A DNA stretch of 64,000 nt from Candidatus Pantoea deserta. GTDB taxonomy: Bacteria > Pseudomonadota > Gammaproteobacteria > Enterobacterales > Enterobacteriaceae. Positions 17,634-27,240 of this stretch are shown here, piece by piece. A program made the position numbers and the translations under genes. Below the pieces are notes generated by a model. The model ran no database searches. It was not told where the DNA came from and worked only from the letters and a program-made list of their open reading frames with translations. The stretch is from the NCBI RefSeq assembly GCF_003813865.1, contig NZ_RMVG01000001.1, positions 62,001 through 126,000 on the forward strand, written 5' to 3'. The number at the start of each line of letters is the position of its first letter. The stretch's first letter is position 1.

Positions 17634-18587
17634 ATGAAAGTTATCTGCACCTCGCCGTCGTTCGCCAAATATGACACGACGCCGATTGAAACCCTGAAAC
17701 AGCACGGTTTTGAACTGATTACCCTGCCCGCCGACGCGCCACCTGAAGCGCTGGAACCGCATCTGCCGGAGACCGTGGCGATGATCGTTGCCTTTACCGA
17801 GGTCAATGAAGCCCTGCTGGCGAAAGCCCCGCAGCTGAAAATCGTCTGCAAACACGGTGTCGGCGTCGATAACATCGATCTGAACGCAACGCGCGAGCGC
17901 AATATTTACGTGACCAATGTCCCGGACGCCAATAAACATGCGGTTGCCGATTTCGCCTTTGCGCTGATCCTCAACGGCGCGCGTCAGGTGACGCAGGCGG
18001 CGACGGAAACGCGTGCGGGCAACTGGCCGCGTATTTTCGCGACTGACGTTTATGGCAAAACGCTGGGCATTATCGGTCTTGGCAATATCGGCAAGCAGGT
18101 GGCGCTGCGCGCGAAAGGCTTCAACATGCGCGTTATCGCCTTTGATTTCTATCCCGATGAGAAATTCGCCGCCGAGCATGGCGTTGAGTTTGTCAGCATC
18201 GATTGGCTAACCGAACAGAGCGACTTTATCACGCTGCACACGCCGCTTACCGATGAGACGCGCAATCTGTTCGATGGCGCACGCCTGCGCCGCATGAAGA
18301 AGAGCGCATTTTTAATTAACGTCTCGCGCGGCGGCGTGGTGAATGAAGAGGATCTGTTTCAGGCGCTACAGGATAACGTCATCGCAGGCGCCGCCGCCGA
18401 TGTTTTCGTGCAGGAGCCTTTGAACAGTCATCCCCTGTTTAGCCTGACGAACTTTATTCCGACGTCGCATATCGCCGGCTATACCGACGGCGCGATCAGC
18501 GCCATTGGCGAACGCTGCGTTGCGCAGATCGTGCAATGCATTACACAGGGCGACCGCCCGGTTAACGTGATGAACGGGCTGGCGTAA
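17634..18587 (+). CDS. D-isomer-specific 2-hydroxyacid dehydrogenase (phosphoglycerate dehydrogenase-like)
   Basis: A 317-residue NAD-dependent oxidoreductase. The Rossmann loop is GIIGLGNIGKQ (about residues 145-155). The catalytic Arg is in INVSRGGVVNEEDL (about 231). The catalytic His is in SHIAGYTDGA, with the conserved Glu before it in FVQEPLNSHP. It follows the aldolase after 61 bp. It probably interconverts a 2-keto and a 2-hydroxy acid in the same route; substrate unknown. Confidence 0.88.
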   Translation: MKVICTSPSFAKYDTTPIETLKQHGFELITLPADAPPEALEPHLPETVAMIVAFTEVNEALLAKAPQLKIVCKHGVGVDNIDLNATRERNIYVTNVPDANKHAVADFAFALILNGARQVTQAATETRAGNWPRIFATDVYGKTLGIIGLGNIGKQVALRAKGFNMRVIAFDFYPDEKFAAEHGVEFVSIDWLTEQSDFITLHTPLTDETRNLFDGARLRRMKKSAFLINVSRGGVVNEEDLFQALQDNVIAGAAADVFVQEPLNSHPLFSLTNFIPTSHIAGYTDGAISAIGERCVAQIVQCITQGDRPVNVMNGLA

Positions 18588-18630
18588 GCGCCGCCCCGGC
18601 CTGCAACCTTTATTCGAGTGGAAAACTATT

Positions 18631-19950
18631 ATGAACCCTACGATGCGCTCGACCAAAATTCGCTGGTGGATCGCTGGCCTGATGTGGCTGGCGATCGCCA
18701 TTAACTATATTGACCGAACCGTACTCTCTGCCGCCGCACCGCACCTGATCACCGAACTGGAAATCAATCCGGAGATGATGGGCTTTATTATGGCCGCCTT
18801 CTTCTGGTCCTACGCGCTGCTGCAAATCCCCGCAGGCTGGTTCGCCGATCGTTTCGGCCAGAAAAAAGGACTGGGTATCGCGGTAGGCTGGTGGTCCGTG
18901 GCGACAATGGCGATGGGCCTGGCAACCGGCTTTAAATCTCTGCTGGCGCTGCGCCTGGCGCTAGGCGTCGGCGAAGCGGCAGCTTATCCAAGCAATGCGG
19001 GTATCGCCGCGCGCTGGTTTCCGGATCGCGAACGCGCCACCGTATCGGGCCTGTTCGACAGCGCCTCGAAGTTCGGCGGCGCGGTGGCGATGCCGCTGAT
19101 CGTCTGGATGATCGCGATGGTGGACTGGCGTATTACATTCCTGGTGATTGGGGCTATCGGTCTGTTCTGGGTGATAGCCTGGTATTTTATTTATGCCGAA
19201 AACCCGGAAGACCATAAAAAGATCGATCAGAGCGAAGTGCGTCTGATCCGCGATGGCCAGGCGCAAAAGCATGGCGAAAAAGGCGTGCGCCCGATGAAGT
19301 GGTATAAGCTGCTGCGCTATCGCAATATCTGGGCAATGTGTATTGGCTTCTTCACCATCAACTACACCTCTTACTTCTTTATTACCTGGCTGCCGACCTA
19401 TCTGGTGAAAGATAAGGGCATGGATTTCCTGAAGATGGGGTTTGTCGCCGCGCTCCCGCTGATCTGCGGTATGGTCATCGAAGTGCTGGCGGGCTGGGCA
19501 TCGGATCGCATGGTTCACAAAAAAGTGCTGTCGCTGACCGCCACGCGCAAACTGTTTCTTACCATCGGTCTGCTAATGGCGCTCTGCATCGGTTTTGCGC
19601 CCTTTACTGAGTCAGTATTTATGACCGTGCTGCTGCTCTGTATCGCCAAATCAGGCACCACTGTAGCGGCCTCGCAGGTCTGGGCGCTGCCGGGCGACGT
19701 CGCGCCGAAAAACAGCGTCTCTATCGTGGCCGGTTTGCAGAATACCGTGTCGAACATGGGCGGCGCGGTTGGCCCAATCATTACGGGCGCCATTGTCGGC
19801 GCGACCGGCAACTTTACCTGGGCGCTGGTATTCTCCGCCGTACTGGTGGTGATTGGCATCCTCAACTACCTGTTTCTGATGGGCAAGGTGGAGCCGATTG
19901 TTGATGAAGAGAAGGTCCACGGCCAGCAGGCCGTTACCAGCGGCGTTTAA
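18631..19950 (+). CDS. MFS transporter, sugar-acid (anion:cation symporter) type
   Basis: A 439-residue inner-membrane carrier with about 12 hydrophobic segments. The N-terminus INYIDRTVLSAAAPHL (about residues 25-40), GWFADRFGQKKG and the second-half ASDRMVHKK loop are typical of the GudP/ExuT/GarP branch, which imports hexuronates and aldonates with protons. It closes the rightward operon, is followed by a strong terminator, and is the likely uptake route for the substrate that dtnK and its partners degrade. Confidence 0.9.
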   Translation: MNPTMRSTKIRWWIAGLMWLAIAINYIDRTVLSAAAPHLITELEINPEMMGFIMAAFFWSYALLQIPAGWFADRFGQKKGLGIAVGWWSVATMAMGLATGFKSLLALRLALGVGEAAAYPSNAGIAARWFPDRERATVSGLFDSASKFGGAVAMPLIVWMIAMVDWRITFLVIGAIGLFWVIAWYFIYAENPEDHKKIDQSEVRLIRDGQAQKHGEKGVRPMKWYKLLRYRNIWAMCIGFFTINYTSYFFITWLPTYLVKDKGMDFLKMGFVAALPLICGMVIEVLAGWASDRMVHKKVLSLTATRKLFLTIGLLMALCIGFAPFTESVFMTVLLLCIAKSGTTVAASQVWALPGDVAPKNSVSIVAGLQNTVSNMGGAVGPIITGAIVGATGNFTWALVFSAVLVVIGILNYLFLMGKVEPIVDEEKVHGQQAVTSGV

Positions 19951-19980
19951 TCGCTGCGGGTAGTTTTCGCCACGTCGAGT

Positions 19981-20012
19981 AAGGCTCTGACCCGGTTCAG
20001 AGCCTTTTTTTA
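19981..20012 (+). terminator. Rho-independent terminator after the MFS gene
   Basis: AGGCTCTGA-cccggt-TCAGAGCCT followed by a run of T. The 9-bp perfect stem lies 31 bp after the MFS stop codon. Confidence 0.92.
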
Positions 20013-20095
20013 TCCTCTGTATGCACGTCGCAACGCCGCTAAGAACCTTTGCTGTTTTTGACTACGCTTAGTAGTGACGCTTAACGGAGGTTGCT

Positions 20096-20302
20096 ATGAA
20101 AACGACTTACAAAATCACTTATGAGCACGAAGCTGAAGGCCAGACTCGCGCAGAGGAAGTTCTGCTGGAAAGTGAAGGCGAGCCTTCACAGGAAGAGGTG
20201 CATGAAGCTATCTTGCAGGACAGCGCCAGACACCAGCATCCGGGCGCGGGGGTGGAAGGCGTTGCGGGTTTTACCGTTATCTCGGTTGTTCCCACCCCCT
20301 GA
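20096..20302 (+). CDS. Small acidic protein of unknown function
   Basis: A 68-residue ORF that starts KTTYKITYEHEAEGQTRAEE and is rich in Glu. A good GGAGG lies 6 bp before the ATG, which supports translation. No membrane segment, signal peptide or known motif is visible; two short beta stretches (TYKITYEHE, GFTVISVV) frame a helical middle. I do not recognise the family. It sits alone, convergent with yacL. The following 338 bp (20303-20640) hold no gene or clear signal. Confidence 0.65.
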   Translation: MKTTYKITYEHEAEGQTRAEEVLLESEGEPSQEEVHEAILQDSARHQHPGAGVEGVAGFTVISVVPTP

Positions 20303-20640
20303 AACTGCGACGCAGACTCTCTTTGCGGCGCGCCGCGCGGGCTTTCTTAAGACGGCACAGAGTCGCGCTGCTGATCTGTACACCAGGACGGGAATCAAGC
20401 ACGGTGATGACAAAGAGAGTGCGTGAGGACGATTCACACGCTACTGAGCGAAGCGTTGATCCGCAGGGTTTAAACGCCAAAAAGCGGCAGAGAAAGATTC
20501 GGTCCCACTTCGCGACTCCAGCTGAGAGTTATCGCCGATAAAAAGCCGGCCTGTAGCCGCCGCGCGACAGCCTGACAGGGAGGCTCAGCCGCAGCGATTT
20601 CCTGCGCGGGCGCGCAGCTGTTGCAGGCGGAAGCGCGGAC

Positions 20641-21003
20641 TCATTGCCCCTGCAAGAAGCGGCGGTAGGCGTTCATCACCGCCAGAAAATCCTCAACGCC
20701 GCAGAATGACAGGCTCTCTTCGTCATAGTAATTCATGCCCTCTTCCAGCCCGTCATCCTCCAGCGCCAGATGATTAGCGCGAATCATCACCTCCTGGTCA
20801 TCCATCCACAGCGTATATTCATGGCCAATACGCTGCCAGCTGCGCTCGCTGCCTTTAATGCCGCGCATGGCGGCTTCGACCTCATCCAGCAGCGCCAGAT
20901 TCTCTTTCACTTCGTCGTTGAACCAGTGGCCCACCGCTTCGTGATCCATTGACATGCGAACTTTCACCTGGCCGGTGACGTCACGTAAAAATTCATATTC
21001 CAT
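20641..21003 (-). CDS. yacL: UPF0231 family protein YacL
   Basis: A 120-residue cytoplasmic protein matching E. coli YacL throughout: [19 protein letters not shown] at the start, [19 protein letters not shown] in the middle, and [18 protein letters not shown] near the end. It is acidic and has no known catalytic motif; its function is not established. The position next to acnB is the same as in E. coli. Confidence 0.94.
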   Translation of the reverse strand: MEYEFLRDVTGQVKVRMSMDHEAVGHWFNDEVKENLALLDEVEAAMRGIKGSERSWQRIGHEYTLWMDDQEVMIRANHLALEDDGLEEGMNYYDEESLSFCGVEDFLAVMNAYRRFLQGQ

Positions 21004-21114
21004 CGGCTAACTCTTTGGTTAATGACGCGTGTGGATCCGCACAAATCATCTTGTGCGCATCATCAACGCTAAAGTGGGATCGGGGCGACATTATTGCGGG
21101 GAAAAAGCAAAAGA

Positions 21115-21139
21115 AAAAGGGGCGATTATCGCCCCTTTG
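21115..21139 (-). terminator. Terminator of acnB
   Basis: On the minus strand AAGGGGCGATAATCGCCCCTT is followed by a T-run. It lies 16 bp after the acnB stop. Confidence 0.9.
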
Positions 21140-21154
21140 ATTTTAGTGAAAGCC

Positions 21155-23752
21155 TCAGACTGCCGTCTGGAAAATCACATTGTCCGCTTTATCGGTGTAC
21201 TGAGTCAGCTGGTCAAAGTTGAGGTAGCGGTAGGTGTCGCTGGCGGTTTTATCCACCTGCACCATAAACTGCTGGTACTCATCCGGCGTCGGCAGTTTGC
21301 CGAGCAGCGAGGCGACCGCAGCCAGCTCGGCCGATGCCAGATAGACGTTAGCGCCAGTACCGAGACGGTTCGGGAAGTTACGGGTTGAGGTGGAAACCAC
21401 CGTCGCGCCGTCCTGTACGCGCGCCTGGTTACCCATACACAGCGAACAGCCTGGGATCTCAATACGCGCGCCGCTCTTACCAAAGACGCTGTAGTAGCCC
21501 TCTTCGGTCAGCTGAGCCGCATCCATCTTGGTCGGCGGCGCAACCCACAGTCGGGTCGGCAGCTGGCCTTTGTGGCTGTCGAGCAGTTTACCCGCCGCGC
21601 GGAAGTGACCGATATTGGTCATGCACGAACCGATAAACACTTCGTCGATCTTCTCGCCCTGCACATCAGAGAGCAGACGCGCGTCGTCTGGATCGTTCGG
21701 CGCGCAAAGGATCGGCTCTTTGATTTCCGCCAGATCGATCTCGATCACCGCCGCGTATTCCGCGTCGGCATCCGCTTCCAGCAGCTGCGGATCCGCCAGC
21801 CATTTTTCCATACCCTGAATACGACGCTCCAGCGTGCGGCGATCGCCGTAGCCTTCGGCGATCATCCACTTCAGCAGCACGATGTTAGAGCTGAGGTATT
21901 CAATAATCGGCGCTTTATCCAGCTTAATGGTACAGCCCGCAGCAGAACGCTCAGCAGAAGCATCGGTCAGTTCGAATGCCTGCTCAACTTTCAGATCCGG
22001 CAGACCTTCAATCTCCAGGATGCGGCCAGAGAAGATGTTCTTTTTACCTTTCTTCTCAACGGTCAGCAGACCCTGTTTGATAGCGTACAGCGGGATCGCA
22101 TGCACCAGATCGCGCAGGGTGATACCCGGCTGCATTTTACCTTTGAAGCGCACCAGCACGGATTCCGGCATGTCGAGCGGCATTACGCCGGTCGCCGCCG
22201 CAAAGGCCACCAGGCCAGAACCCGCCGGGAAAGAGATGCCGATCGGGAAACGGGTGTGCGAGTCGCCGCCTGTACCCACGGTATCCGGCAGCAGCATGCG
22301 GTTCAGCCAGGAGTGGATAACGCCATCGCCCGGACGCAGCGAGACGCCGCCACGGTTCATAATGAAGTCTGGCAGCGTGTGGTGCGTGTTGACGTCAACC
22401 GGCTTCGGATAAGCCGCGGTGTGGCAGAAGGACTGCATCACCAGGTCGGCAGAGAAGCCGAGACAGGCCAGATCTTTCAGCTCGTCGCGCGTCATCGGAC
22501 CTGTGGTGTCCTGAGAACCCACAGAGGTCATTTTCGGTTCGCAGTAAGCGCCAGGACGGATGCCGTCAACGCCACAGGCACGGCCTACCATCTTCTGCGC
22601 CAGCGAGTAGCCGCGCGTGCTTTCCGCTACGTCTTTCGCCTGACGGAACACGTCGCTGTGCGGCAGACCCAGGGATTCACGCGCTTTGCTGGTCAGTCCG
22701 CGACCGATAATCAGCGGAATACGACCGCCCGCGCGCACTTCGTCAATCAGCACGTCGGTTTTCAGCGTGAAGCTGGCCAGCAGTTCGCCGGTCTCATGGT
22801 TACGTACTTCGCCTTTGTACGGGTAGACGTCGATCACGTCGCCCATGTTCAGTTCGCCCACGTCCACTTCGATCGGCAGCGCGCCTGCATCTTCCATGGT
22901 ATTGAAGAAGATTGGCGCGATTTTGCTGCCCAGCACCAGGCCGCCGCCTTTTTTGTTCGGCACGTTAGGGATGTCGTCGCCCATAAACCACAGAACGGAG
23001 TTGGTAGCGGACTTACGAGATGAACCCGTGCCGACAACGTCACCGACGTAAGCCAGCGGGTAGCCTTTCGCCTGAAGCGCTTCGATCTGCTTGATCGGGC
23101 CGACATTGCCCGGCTCATCCGGCTCAATGCCTTCACGGGCGTTTTTCAGCATGGCCAGCGCGTGCAGGGGAATGTCCGGGCGTGACCATGCATCCGGTGC
23201 CGGAGAGAGGTCATCGGTGTTGGTTTCGCCGGTCACTTTGAACACGGTGACAGTGATTTTTTCTGCCAGTTCGGGACGTGACAGATACCACTCCGCATTT
23301 GCCCAGGATTGCATAACCTGCTGCGCATGAGGGTTGCCCGCTTTCGCTTTTTCTTCAACGTCGTAGAAGTTGTCAAACATCAGCAGCGTGTGCGACAGCG
23401 CTTTCGCGGCGCCGGGCGCCAGCTTCTCATCGTCCAGGGCTTCGATCAGCGGATGAATGTTGTAACCGCCTTGCATGGTGCCCAGCAGTTCGATTGCTTT
23501 TTCAGGGGATACCAGAGGAGAGGTCGTTTCGCCTTTTGCGACCGCGGCAAGGAAACCCGCTTTTACATAGGCGGCTTCATCAACGCCGGGTGGGACACGG
23601 TTGACCAACAGGTCGGTCAAAAATTCTTCTTCACCCGCTGGCGGGTTTTTCAGCAGTTCAACCAGCGCGGCCATCTGGGAAGCATCTAACGGCTTAGGTA
23701 CGATCCCCTGGGCAGCACGCTCAGCAACGTGCTTACGGTATTCTACTAGCAC
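21155..23752 (-). CDS. acnB: Bifunctional aconitate hydratase 2 / 2-methylisocitrate dehydratase
   Basis: AcnB interconverts citrate and isocitrate in the TCA cycle and also handles 2-methylisocitrate. The start is GTG 23752, seven bases after GAGGAG; the next residues [15 protein letters not shown] match E. coli, giving 865 residues. The longer open frame upstream is not homologous. The [4Fe-4S] cysteines lie in [11 protein letters not shown] and GCSLCMGNQ (about residues 710-773). The N-terminal HEAT-like domain and the [12 protein letters not shown] loop are present. A promoter is at 23846-23874. Confidence 0.97.
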   Translation of the reverse strand: MLVEYRKHVAERAAQGIVPKPLDASQMAALVELLKNPPAGEEEFLTDLLVNRVPPGVDEAAYVKAGFLAAVAKGETTSPLVSPEKAIELLGTMQGGYNIHPLIEALDDEKLAPGAAKALSHTLLMFDNFYDVEEKAKAGNPHAQQVMQSWANAEWYLSRPELAEKITVTVFKVTGETNTDDLSPAPDAWSRPDIPLHALAMLKNAREGIEPDEPGNVGPIKQIEALQAKGYPLAYVGDVVGTGSSRKSATNSVLWFMGDDIPNVPNKKGGGLVLGSKIAPIFFNTMEDAGALPIEVDVGELNMGDVIDVYPYKGEVRNHETGELLASFTLKTDVLIDEVRAGGRIPLIIGRGLTSKARESLGLPHSDVFRQAKDVAESTRGYSLAQKMVGRACGVDGIRPGAYCEPKMTSVGSQDTTGPMTRDELKDLACLGFSADLVMQSFCHTAAYPKPVDVNTHHTLPDFIMNRGGVSLRPGDGVIHSWLNRMLLPDTVGTGGDSHTRFPIGISFPAGSGLVAFAAATGVMPLDMPESVLVRFKGKMQPGITLRDLVHAIPLYAIKQGLLTVEKKGKKNIFSGRILEIEGLPDLKVEQAFELTDASAERSAAGCTIKLDKAPIIEYLSSNIVLLKWMIAEGYGDRRTLERRIQGMEKWLADPQLLEADADAEYAAVIEIDLAEIKEPILCAPNDPDDARLLSDVQGEKIDEVFIGSCMTNIGHFRAAGKLLDSHKGQLPTRLWVAPPTKMDAAQLTEEGYYSVFGKSGARIEIPGCSLCMGNQARVQDGATVVSTSTRNFPNRLGTGANVYLASAELAAVASLLGKLPTPDEYQQFMVQVDKTASDTYRYLNFDQLTQYTDKADNVIFQTAV

Positions 23753-23845
23753 GACGTTCTCCTCGCTCACATTGTATGGGTTTCCGGTGCACCCTGATGC
23801 TAAGCATTCCATGAGTAGGGTAAGGTGCCCGGTTCCGCGTGGGGC

Positions 23846-23874
23846 AGCATAGCAGGGTTCAGGCTGTTTGTTAA
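23846..23874 (-). promoter_or_regulatory. Sigma-70-type promoter of acnB
   Basis: On the minus strand TTAACA (23869-23874), a 17-bp spacer, then TATGCT (23846-23851), about 95 bp before the GTG start. The rest of 23753-24222 has no gene; it runs into the decayed end of the CRISPR array. Confidence 0.55.
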
Positions 23875-24222
23875 TCTGTTTACAAAAACACAACATAATT
23901 AACGAGGGAAAAAAGTGCGGTTTTGCGACTTTTGGGCTATGTCTTCGGCAGAAAGACACCTTGCATTAAGTCTTTTGAAATAGCAGAAGCGCCAGTTAAA
24001 TTTTATGCAGTTCGAGTATAACTTTTGTGCTGCCTGGTGAGGAACAAGGAATAGCTGAGGTTATGACCTTTTAATGAACTCAGCAGTAAAGGCATAGCAG
24101 AGCGATGCGATAGCTGTTTATTGAAATGACAACCGGGAAGGACTGGCACTCATCGTTACCGCGTTTAAGTGCATCTGAATGGTAGTTGGTATGCAGCTGG
24201 CTGGTAGCGTTTGGTTATTATG

Positions 24223-25088
24223 TCTGGAAGCTGTATGTACGGCTGTACATATTGCCTGGTTGTTTTTAATGCGCCTATTTTTTCTAAGCTGGCTGTACGA
24301 CAGTGAACCATGATTTACTCGATAAGGCCGTGGGCGCGGATTTCTAAGCTGCCTGTACGGCAGTGAACCTTGAAGCAACAGTAAAATACCATTTTCCGAA
24401 TTTCTAAGCTGCCTGTACGGCAGTGAACGAATATCATCACGACAGTAAAAATAGCACTCATTTCTAAGCTGCCTGTACGGCAGTGAACGCCGCTGCTGTC
24501 CATACGCTTTATGGCTATCTTTTCTAAGCTGCCTGTACGGCAGTGCACTGAGAGTGTCTTCTGAGTTTTGATATTGCGGGTTTCTAAGCTGCCTGTACGG
24601 CAGTGAACATAATGGTCCCCTGATACATTGTCTATGTTAATTTCTAAACTGCCTGTACGGCAGTGCACCCGGACGACATACCCGCATTGTATTTGCGGTA
24701 TTTCTAAGCTGCCTGTACGGCAGTGCACGTGAGGCTTCAGAGCGCGCTGTAAGGCCGTATTTTCTAAGCTGCCTGTACGGCAGTGCACTTGCCCCGCCAC
24801 AGGCGGCCCCGCCCCTTCGGTTTCTAAGCTGCCTGTACGGCAGTGCACGATGCTGACATTCTTCCTTATATAGGAAAAATTTTCTAAGCTGCCTGTACGG
24901 CAGTGCACGCTGCCTGGACTGACGAGCAGCGTCACCAGTGTTTCTAAGCTGCCTGTACGGCAGTGCACAGCATTATCATTCAATTCTGTAGCTAATCTCA
25001 TTTCTAAGCTGCCTGTACGGCAGTGCACTTCGCGTGCTGCGCCGTAGGTCTTGCCGATACTTTCTAAGCTGCCTGTACGGCAGTGCAC
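24223..25088 (-). CRISPR. Type I-F CRISPR array (14 repeats, 13 spacers, plus a decayed terminal repeat)
   Basis: 28-bp repeats begin every 60 bp from 24281 to 25061, with 32-bp spacers between them. A decayed repeat at 24223-24250 matches 19 of 28 positions. The repeat at 24281 has two changes and the one at 24641 has an internal A; the remaining cores agree. Minus-strand repeats fold as CTGCC-GTACA-GGCAG, the type I-F Cas6f stem. Decay at low coordinates and the AT-rich leader at high coordinates show leftward transcription. Leader-near repeats end CAGTGCAC on the plus strand; most distal ones end CAGTGAAC. No cas gene is present in the window. Confidence 0.98.
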
Positions 25089-25220
25089 AGTTGCGGATAT
25101 ATCATAACCCACTCATAAAACACCTTTTTTTGACCAAAGATGGTAAAAACCCTTTTTTACCAACCAAAAATAAATTAAATAAAAATCAATATCTTAAAAA
25201 AGAAAGCAGAAAAAAGGGTA
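25089..25220 (-). promoter_or_regulatory. CRISPR leader of the large array
   Basis: AT-rich sequence directly before the newest repeat. AACCCACTCAT (+18), ACCCTTTTTT (+61) and AAAAAGGGT (+123) recur at the same offsets beside the short array. The last two blocks are inverted complements. 25221-25480 shows nothing else that can be supported. Confidence 0.85.
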
Positions 25221-25479
25221 ATCGGTCATATCTCTGTTGCCCTTAATCCCATAGCCTCGGTATGTTTATCCCTGAAAGAATGGTCGAACATATTAAAACC
25301 CGGCGCTAATCAGGAAAAATCCTGCCATAGCCAGCATGATAAGGTCATAGAAATAAGCAGTCAGGAGAGGAAAGTTTTTGGCGAGGGTAAAAAGGAGGGA
25401 CACGTCATCCAAGAGTATTACTGATCGAAACCGCTTTCCTTCAAATATCGTCCCCAATTGATGGCTAGAAAAATAAAAA

Positions 25480-25503
25480 GCCCCCATTTCGGGAGCTTTT
25501 CTC
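25480..25503 (-). terminator. Terminator of lpdA
   Basis: On the minus strand AGCTCCC-gaaat-GGGGGCT then a T-run, 15 bp after the lpdA stop. Confidence 0.85.
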
Positions 25504-25517
25504 TCAGCAAAAGAGGC

Positions 25518-26942
25518 TTACTTCTTCTTCGCTTTCGGGTTCGGCAGGTCAGTGATGCTGCCTTCGAAGATCTCAGCCGCCAGGCCAACCGACTCATGCA
25601 GCGTCGGGTGCGCGTGGATAGTCAGCGCGATGTCTTCTGCATCACAGCCCATCTCGATCGCCAGACCAATTTCACCCAGCAGCTCGCCGCCGTTGGTGCC
25701 GACAACCGCGCCGCCGATCACGCGATGCGTCTCTTTGTCGAAAATCAGCTTGGTCATGCCGTCCGCGCAGTCAGAAGCGATAGCACGGCCTGACGCAGCC
25801 CACGGGAAGGTGGAAACTTCGTAGCTGATGCCCTTCTCTTTCGCTTCTTTCTCGGTCAGACCTACCCATGCCACTTCCGGCTCGGTATAGGCAATTGACG
25901 GGATCACTTTCGGGTCGAAGTAGTGCTTCATGCCCGCGATCACTTCAGCGGCAACGTGACCTTCGTGAACGCCTTTATGCGCCAGCATCGGCTGGCCGAC
26001 GATGTCGCCGATGGCGTAAATGTGCGGAACGTTGGTGCGCATCTGCTTGTCGACGCGAATAAAGCCGCGATCGTCCACTTCCACGCCCGCTTTACCGGCA
26101 TCCAGACCTTTACCGTTCGGCACGCGACCAATCGCCACCAGCACCGCGTCGTAACGCTGCGGTTCAGCAGGCGCTTTCTTGCCTTCCATCGTGACGTAGA
26201 TACCATCTTCTTTGGCTTCTACCGCAGTCACTTTGGTTTCCAGCATCAGGTTGAACTGCTTAGCGATACGCTTGGTGAATACTTTCACCACGTCTTTATC
26301 GGCTGCCGGGATGACCTGGTCAAACATCTCGACCACATCAATCTGCGAACCCAGCGCGTGGTAAACGGTACCCATTTCCAGGCCGATGATACCGCCGCCC
26401 ATAACCAGCATACGCTCCGGCACTTCTTTCAGCTCCAGCGCAGCAGTAGAGTCCCAGACGCGCGGATCGTCGTGCGGGATAAACGGCAGTGTAATCGGAC
26501 GAGAACCCGCCGCGATAATCGCGTTGTCGAAGTTGATGGTGGTCGCGCCGCCTTCCCCTTCCACAACCAGAGTATTGGCACCAGTGAATTTGCCCAGGCC
26601 GTTAACCACTTTAACTTTACGACCTTTCGCCATACCTGCGAGACCGCCGGTCAGCTGGTTGATGACTTTCTCTTTCCAGGTGCGGATTTTGTTGATGTCG
26701 GTGGACGGCTTGCCGAACACAATGCCGTGCTCTTCCAGGGCTTTCGCCTCTTCGATCACTTTGGCAACGTGCAGCAGCGCTTTTGACGGGATACAGCCCA
26801 CGTTCAGACAGACACCACCCAGGGTGCTGTAACGCTCTACCAGTACGGTTTCCAGACCTAAATCAGCGCAACGGAAGGCTGCAGAGTAACCTGCAGGACC
26901 AGCCCCAAGTACCACGACCTGGGTTTTAATCTCTGTACTCAT
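25518..26942 (-). CDS. lpdA: Dihydrolipoyl dehydrogenase (E3)
   Basis: The FAD-dependent E3 subunit shared by pyruvate and 2-oxoglutarate dehydrogenases; it reoxidises dihydrolipoyl groups with NAD. The FAD loop is VVLGAGPAGYSAA (about residues 9-21), the redox disulfide is GGVCLNVGCIPSK (about 42-54), the NAD loop is MGGGIIGLEMG, and the C-terminal His-Glu pair is in HAHPTLHESV. Two ATGs are adjacent; the second (26942) has better spacing from AGAGG and gives 474 residues as in E. coli. It is separated from aceF by 298 bp and probably has its own promoter. Confidence 0.97.
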   Translation of the reverse strand: MSTEIKTQVVVLGAGPAGYSAAFRCADLGLETVLVERYSTLGGVCLNVGCIPSKALLHVAKVIEEAKALEEHGIVFGKPSTDINKIRTWKEKVINQLTGGLAGMAKGRKVKVVNGLGKFTGANTLVVEGEGGATTINFDNAIIAAGSRPITLPFIPHDDPRVWDSTAALELKEVPERMLVMGGGIIGLEMGTVYHALGSQIDVVEMFDQVIPAADKDVVKVFTKRIAKQFNLMLETKVTAVEAKEDGIYVTMEGKKAPAEPQRYDAVLVAIGRVPNGKGLDAGKAGVEVDDRGFIRVDKQMRTNVPHIYAIGDIVGQPMLAHKGVHEGHVAAEVIAGMKHYFDPKVIPSIAYTEPEVAWVGLTEKEAKEKGISYEVSTFPWAASGRAIASDCADGMTKLIFDKETHRVIGGAVVGTNGGELLGEIGLAIEMGCDAEDIALTIHAHPTLHESVGLAAEIFEGSITDLPNPKAKKK

Positions 26943-27167
26943 CATGACCTCTTAGTTGTGATCCGGCGGGTCAGACGTAGAGCGTTTCTCATCAGGCTGG
27001 TGGGCCATTTGCATCCGGGCAGTGCGCGACGCCTCACGTATCTTCAGTACGCTGCGGGTTCTGCGCGCTGGGCGTCAACAACTGACTGCGCCAGTTACGC
27101 CTGACGAAACAGGCTCACGATGTCCTTTGCTCCACCGGGACATTTTTCACCGCAAGAGTTTACAGAA

Positions 27168-27177
27168 TTGTTAACAA
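27168..27177. promoter_or_regulatory. Possible ArcA-type site upstream of lpdA
   Basis: TTGTTAACAA is a perfect 10-bp palindrome containing GTTAA, the core of ArcA sites. E. coli lpd is repressed by ArcA, so control here is plausible. The rest of the aceF-lpdA gap has no gene. Confidence 0.35.
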
Positions 27178-27212
27178 ACTGCAAACCACGGTGCCACGAA
27201 TCTTTACAACAA

Positions 27213-27230
27213 GGCCGGCGAATGCCGGCC
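27213..27230 (-). terminator. Hairpin after aceF
   Basis: GGCCGGC and its complement, inverted around ATTC, lie 10 bp past the aceF stop. On the minus strand it is followed by TTGTTGT only, so termination may be partial and allow read-through to lpdA. Confidence 0.6.
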
Positions 27231-27240
27231 CCGATTGCGC

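Noticed and set aside
20186..20541. Overlapping ORFs of 60-100 codons on both strands after the small acidic gene
   Set aside because: No ribosome sites, no homology, and Arg/Ser-rich composition. I treat 20303-20640 as non-coding.
21572..23023. A 483-codon plus-strand ORF opposite acnB
   Set aside because: Antisense shadow of acnB, with composition driven by codon bias.
24118..24378. An 86-codon minus-strand ORF at the distal end of the large array
   Set aside because: It is made of decayed repeats and flank; same cause as above.
11731..25088. Idea that the 12 kb between the arrays replaced a cas operon
   Set aside because: The interval contains core genes yacL and acnB in their normal order, so simple replacement of a cas operon between two arrays does not fit.
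24315..25112. A 265-codon minus-strand ORF with a repeated VHCRTGSLE peptide
   Set aside because: It is the CRISPR array itself. The 60-bp period is a multiple of 3 and the repeat is open in this frame, so an ORF appears. It has no ribosome site, and its spacer parts are unrelated peptides.
25293..25487. A 64-codon hydrophobic minus-strand ORF between the CRISPR leader and lpdA
   Set aside because: It starts inside the lpdA terminator, has no ribosome site and no recognised relatives; AT-rich DNA often gives hydrophobic ORFs.
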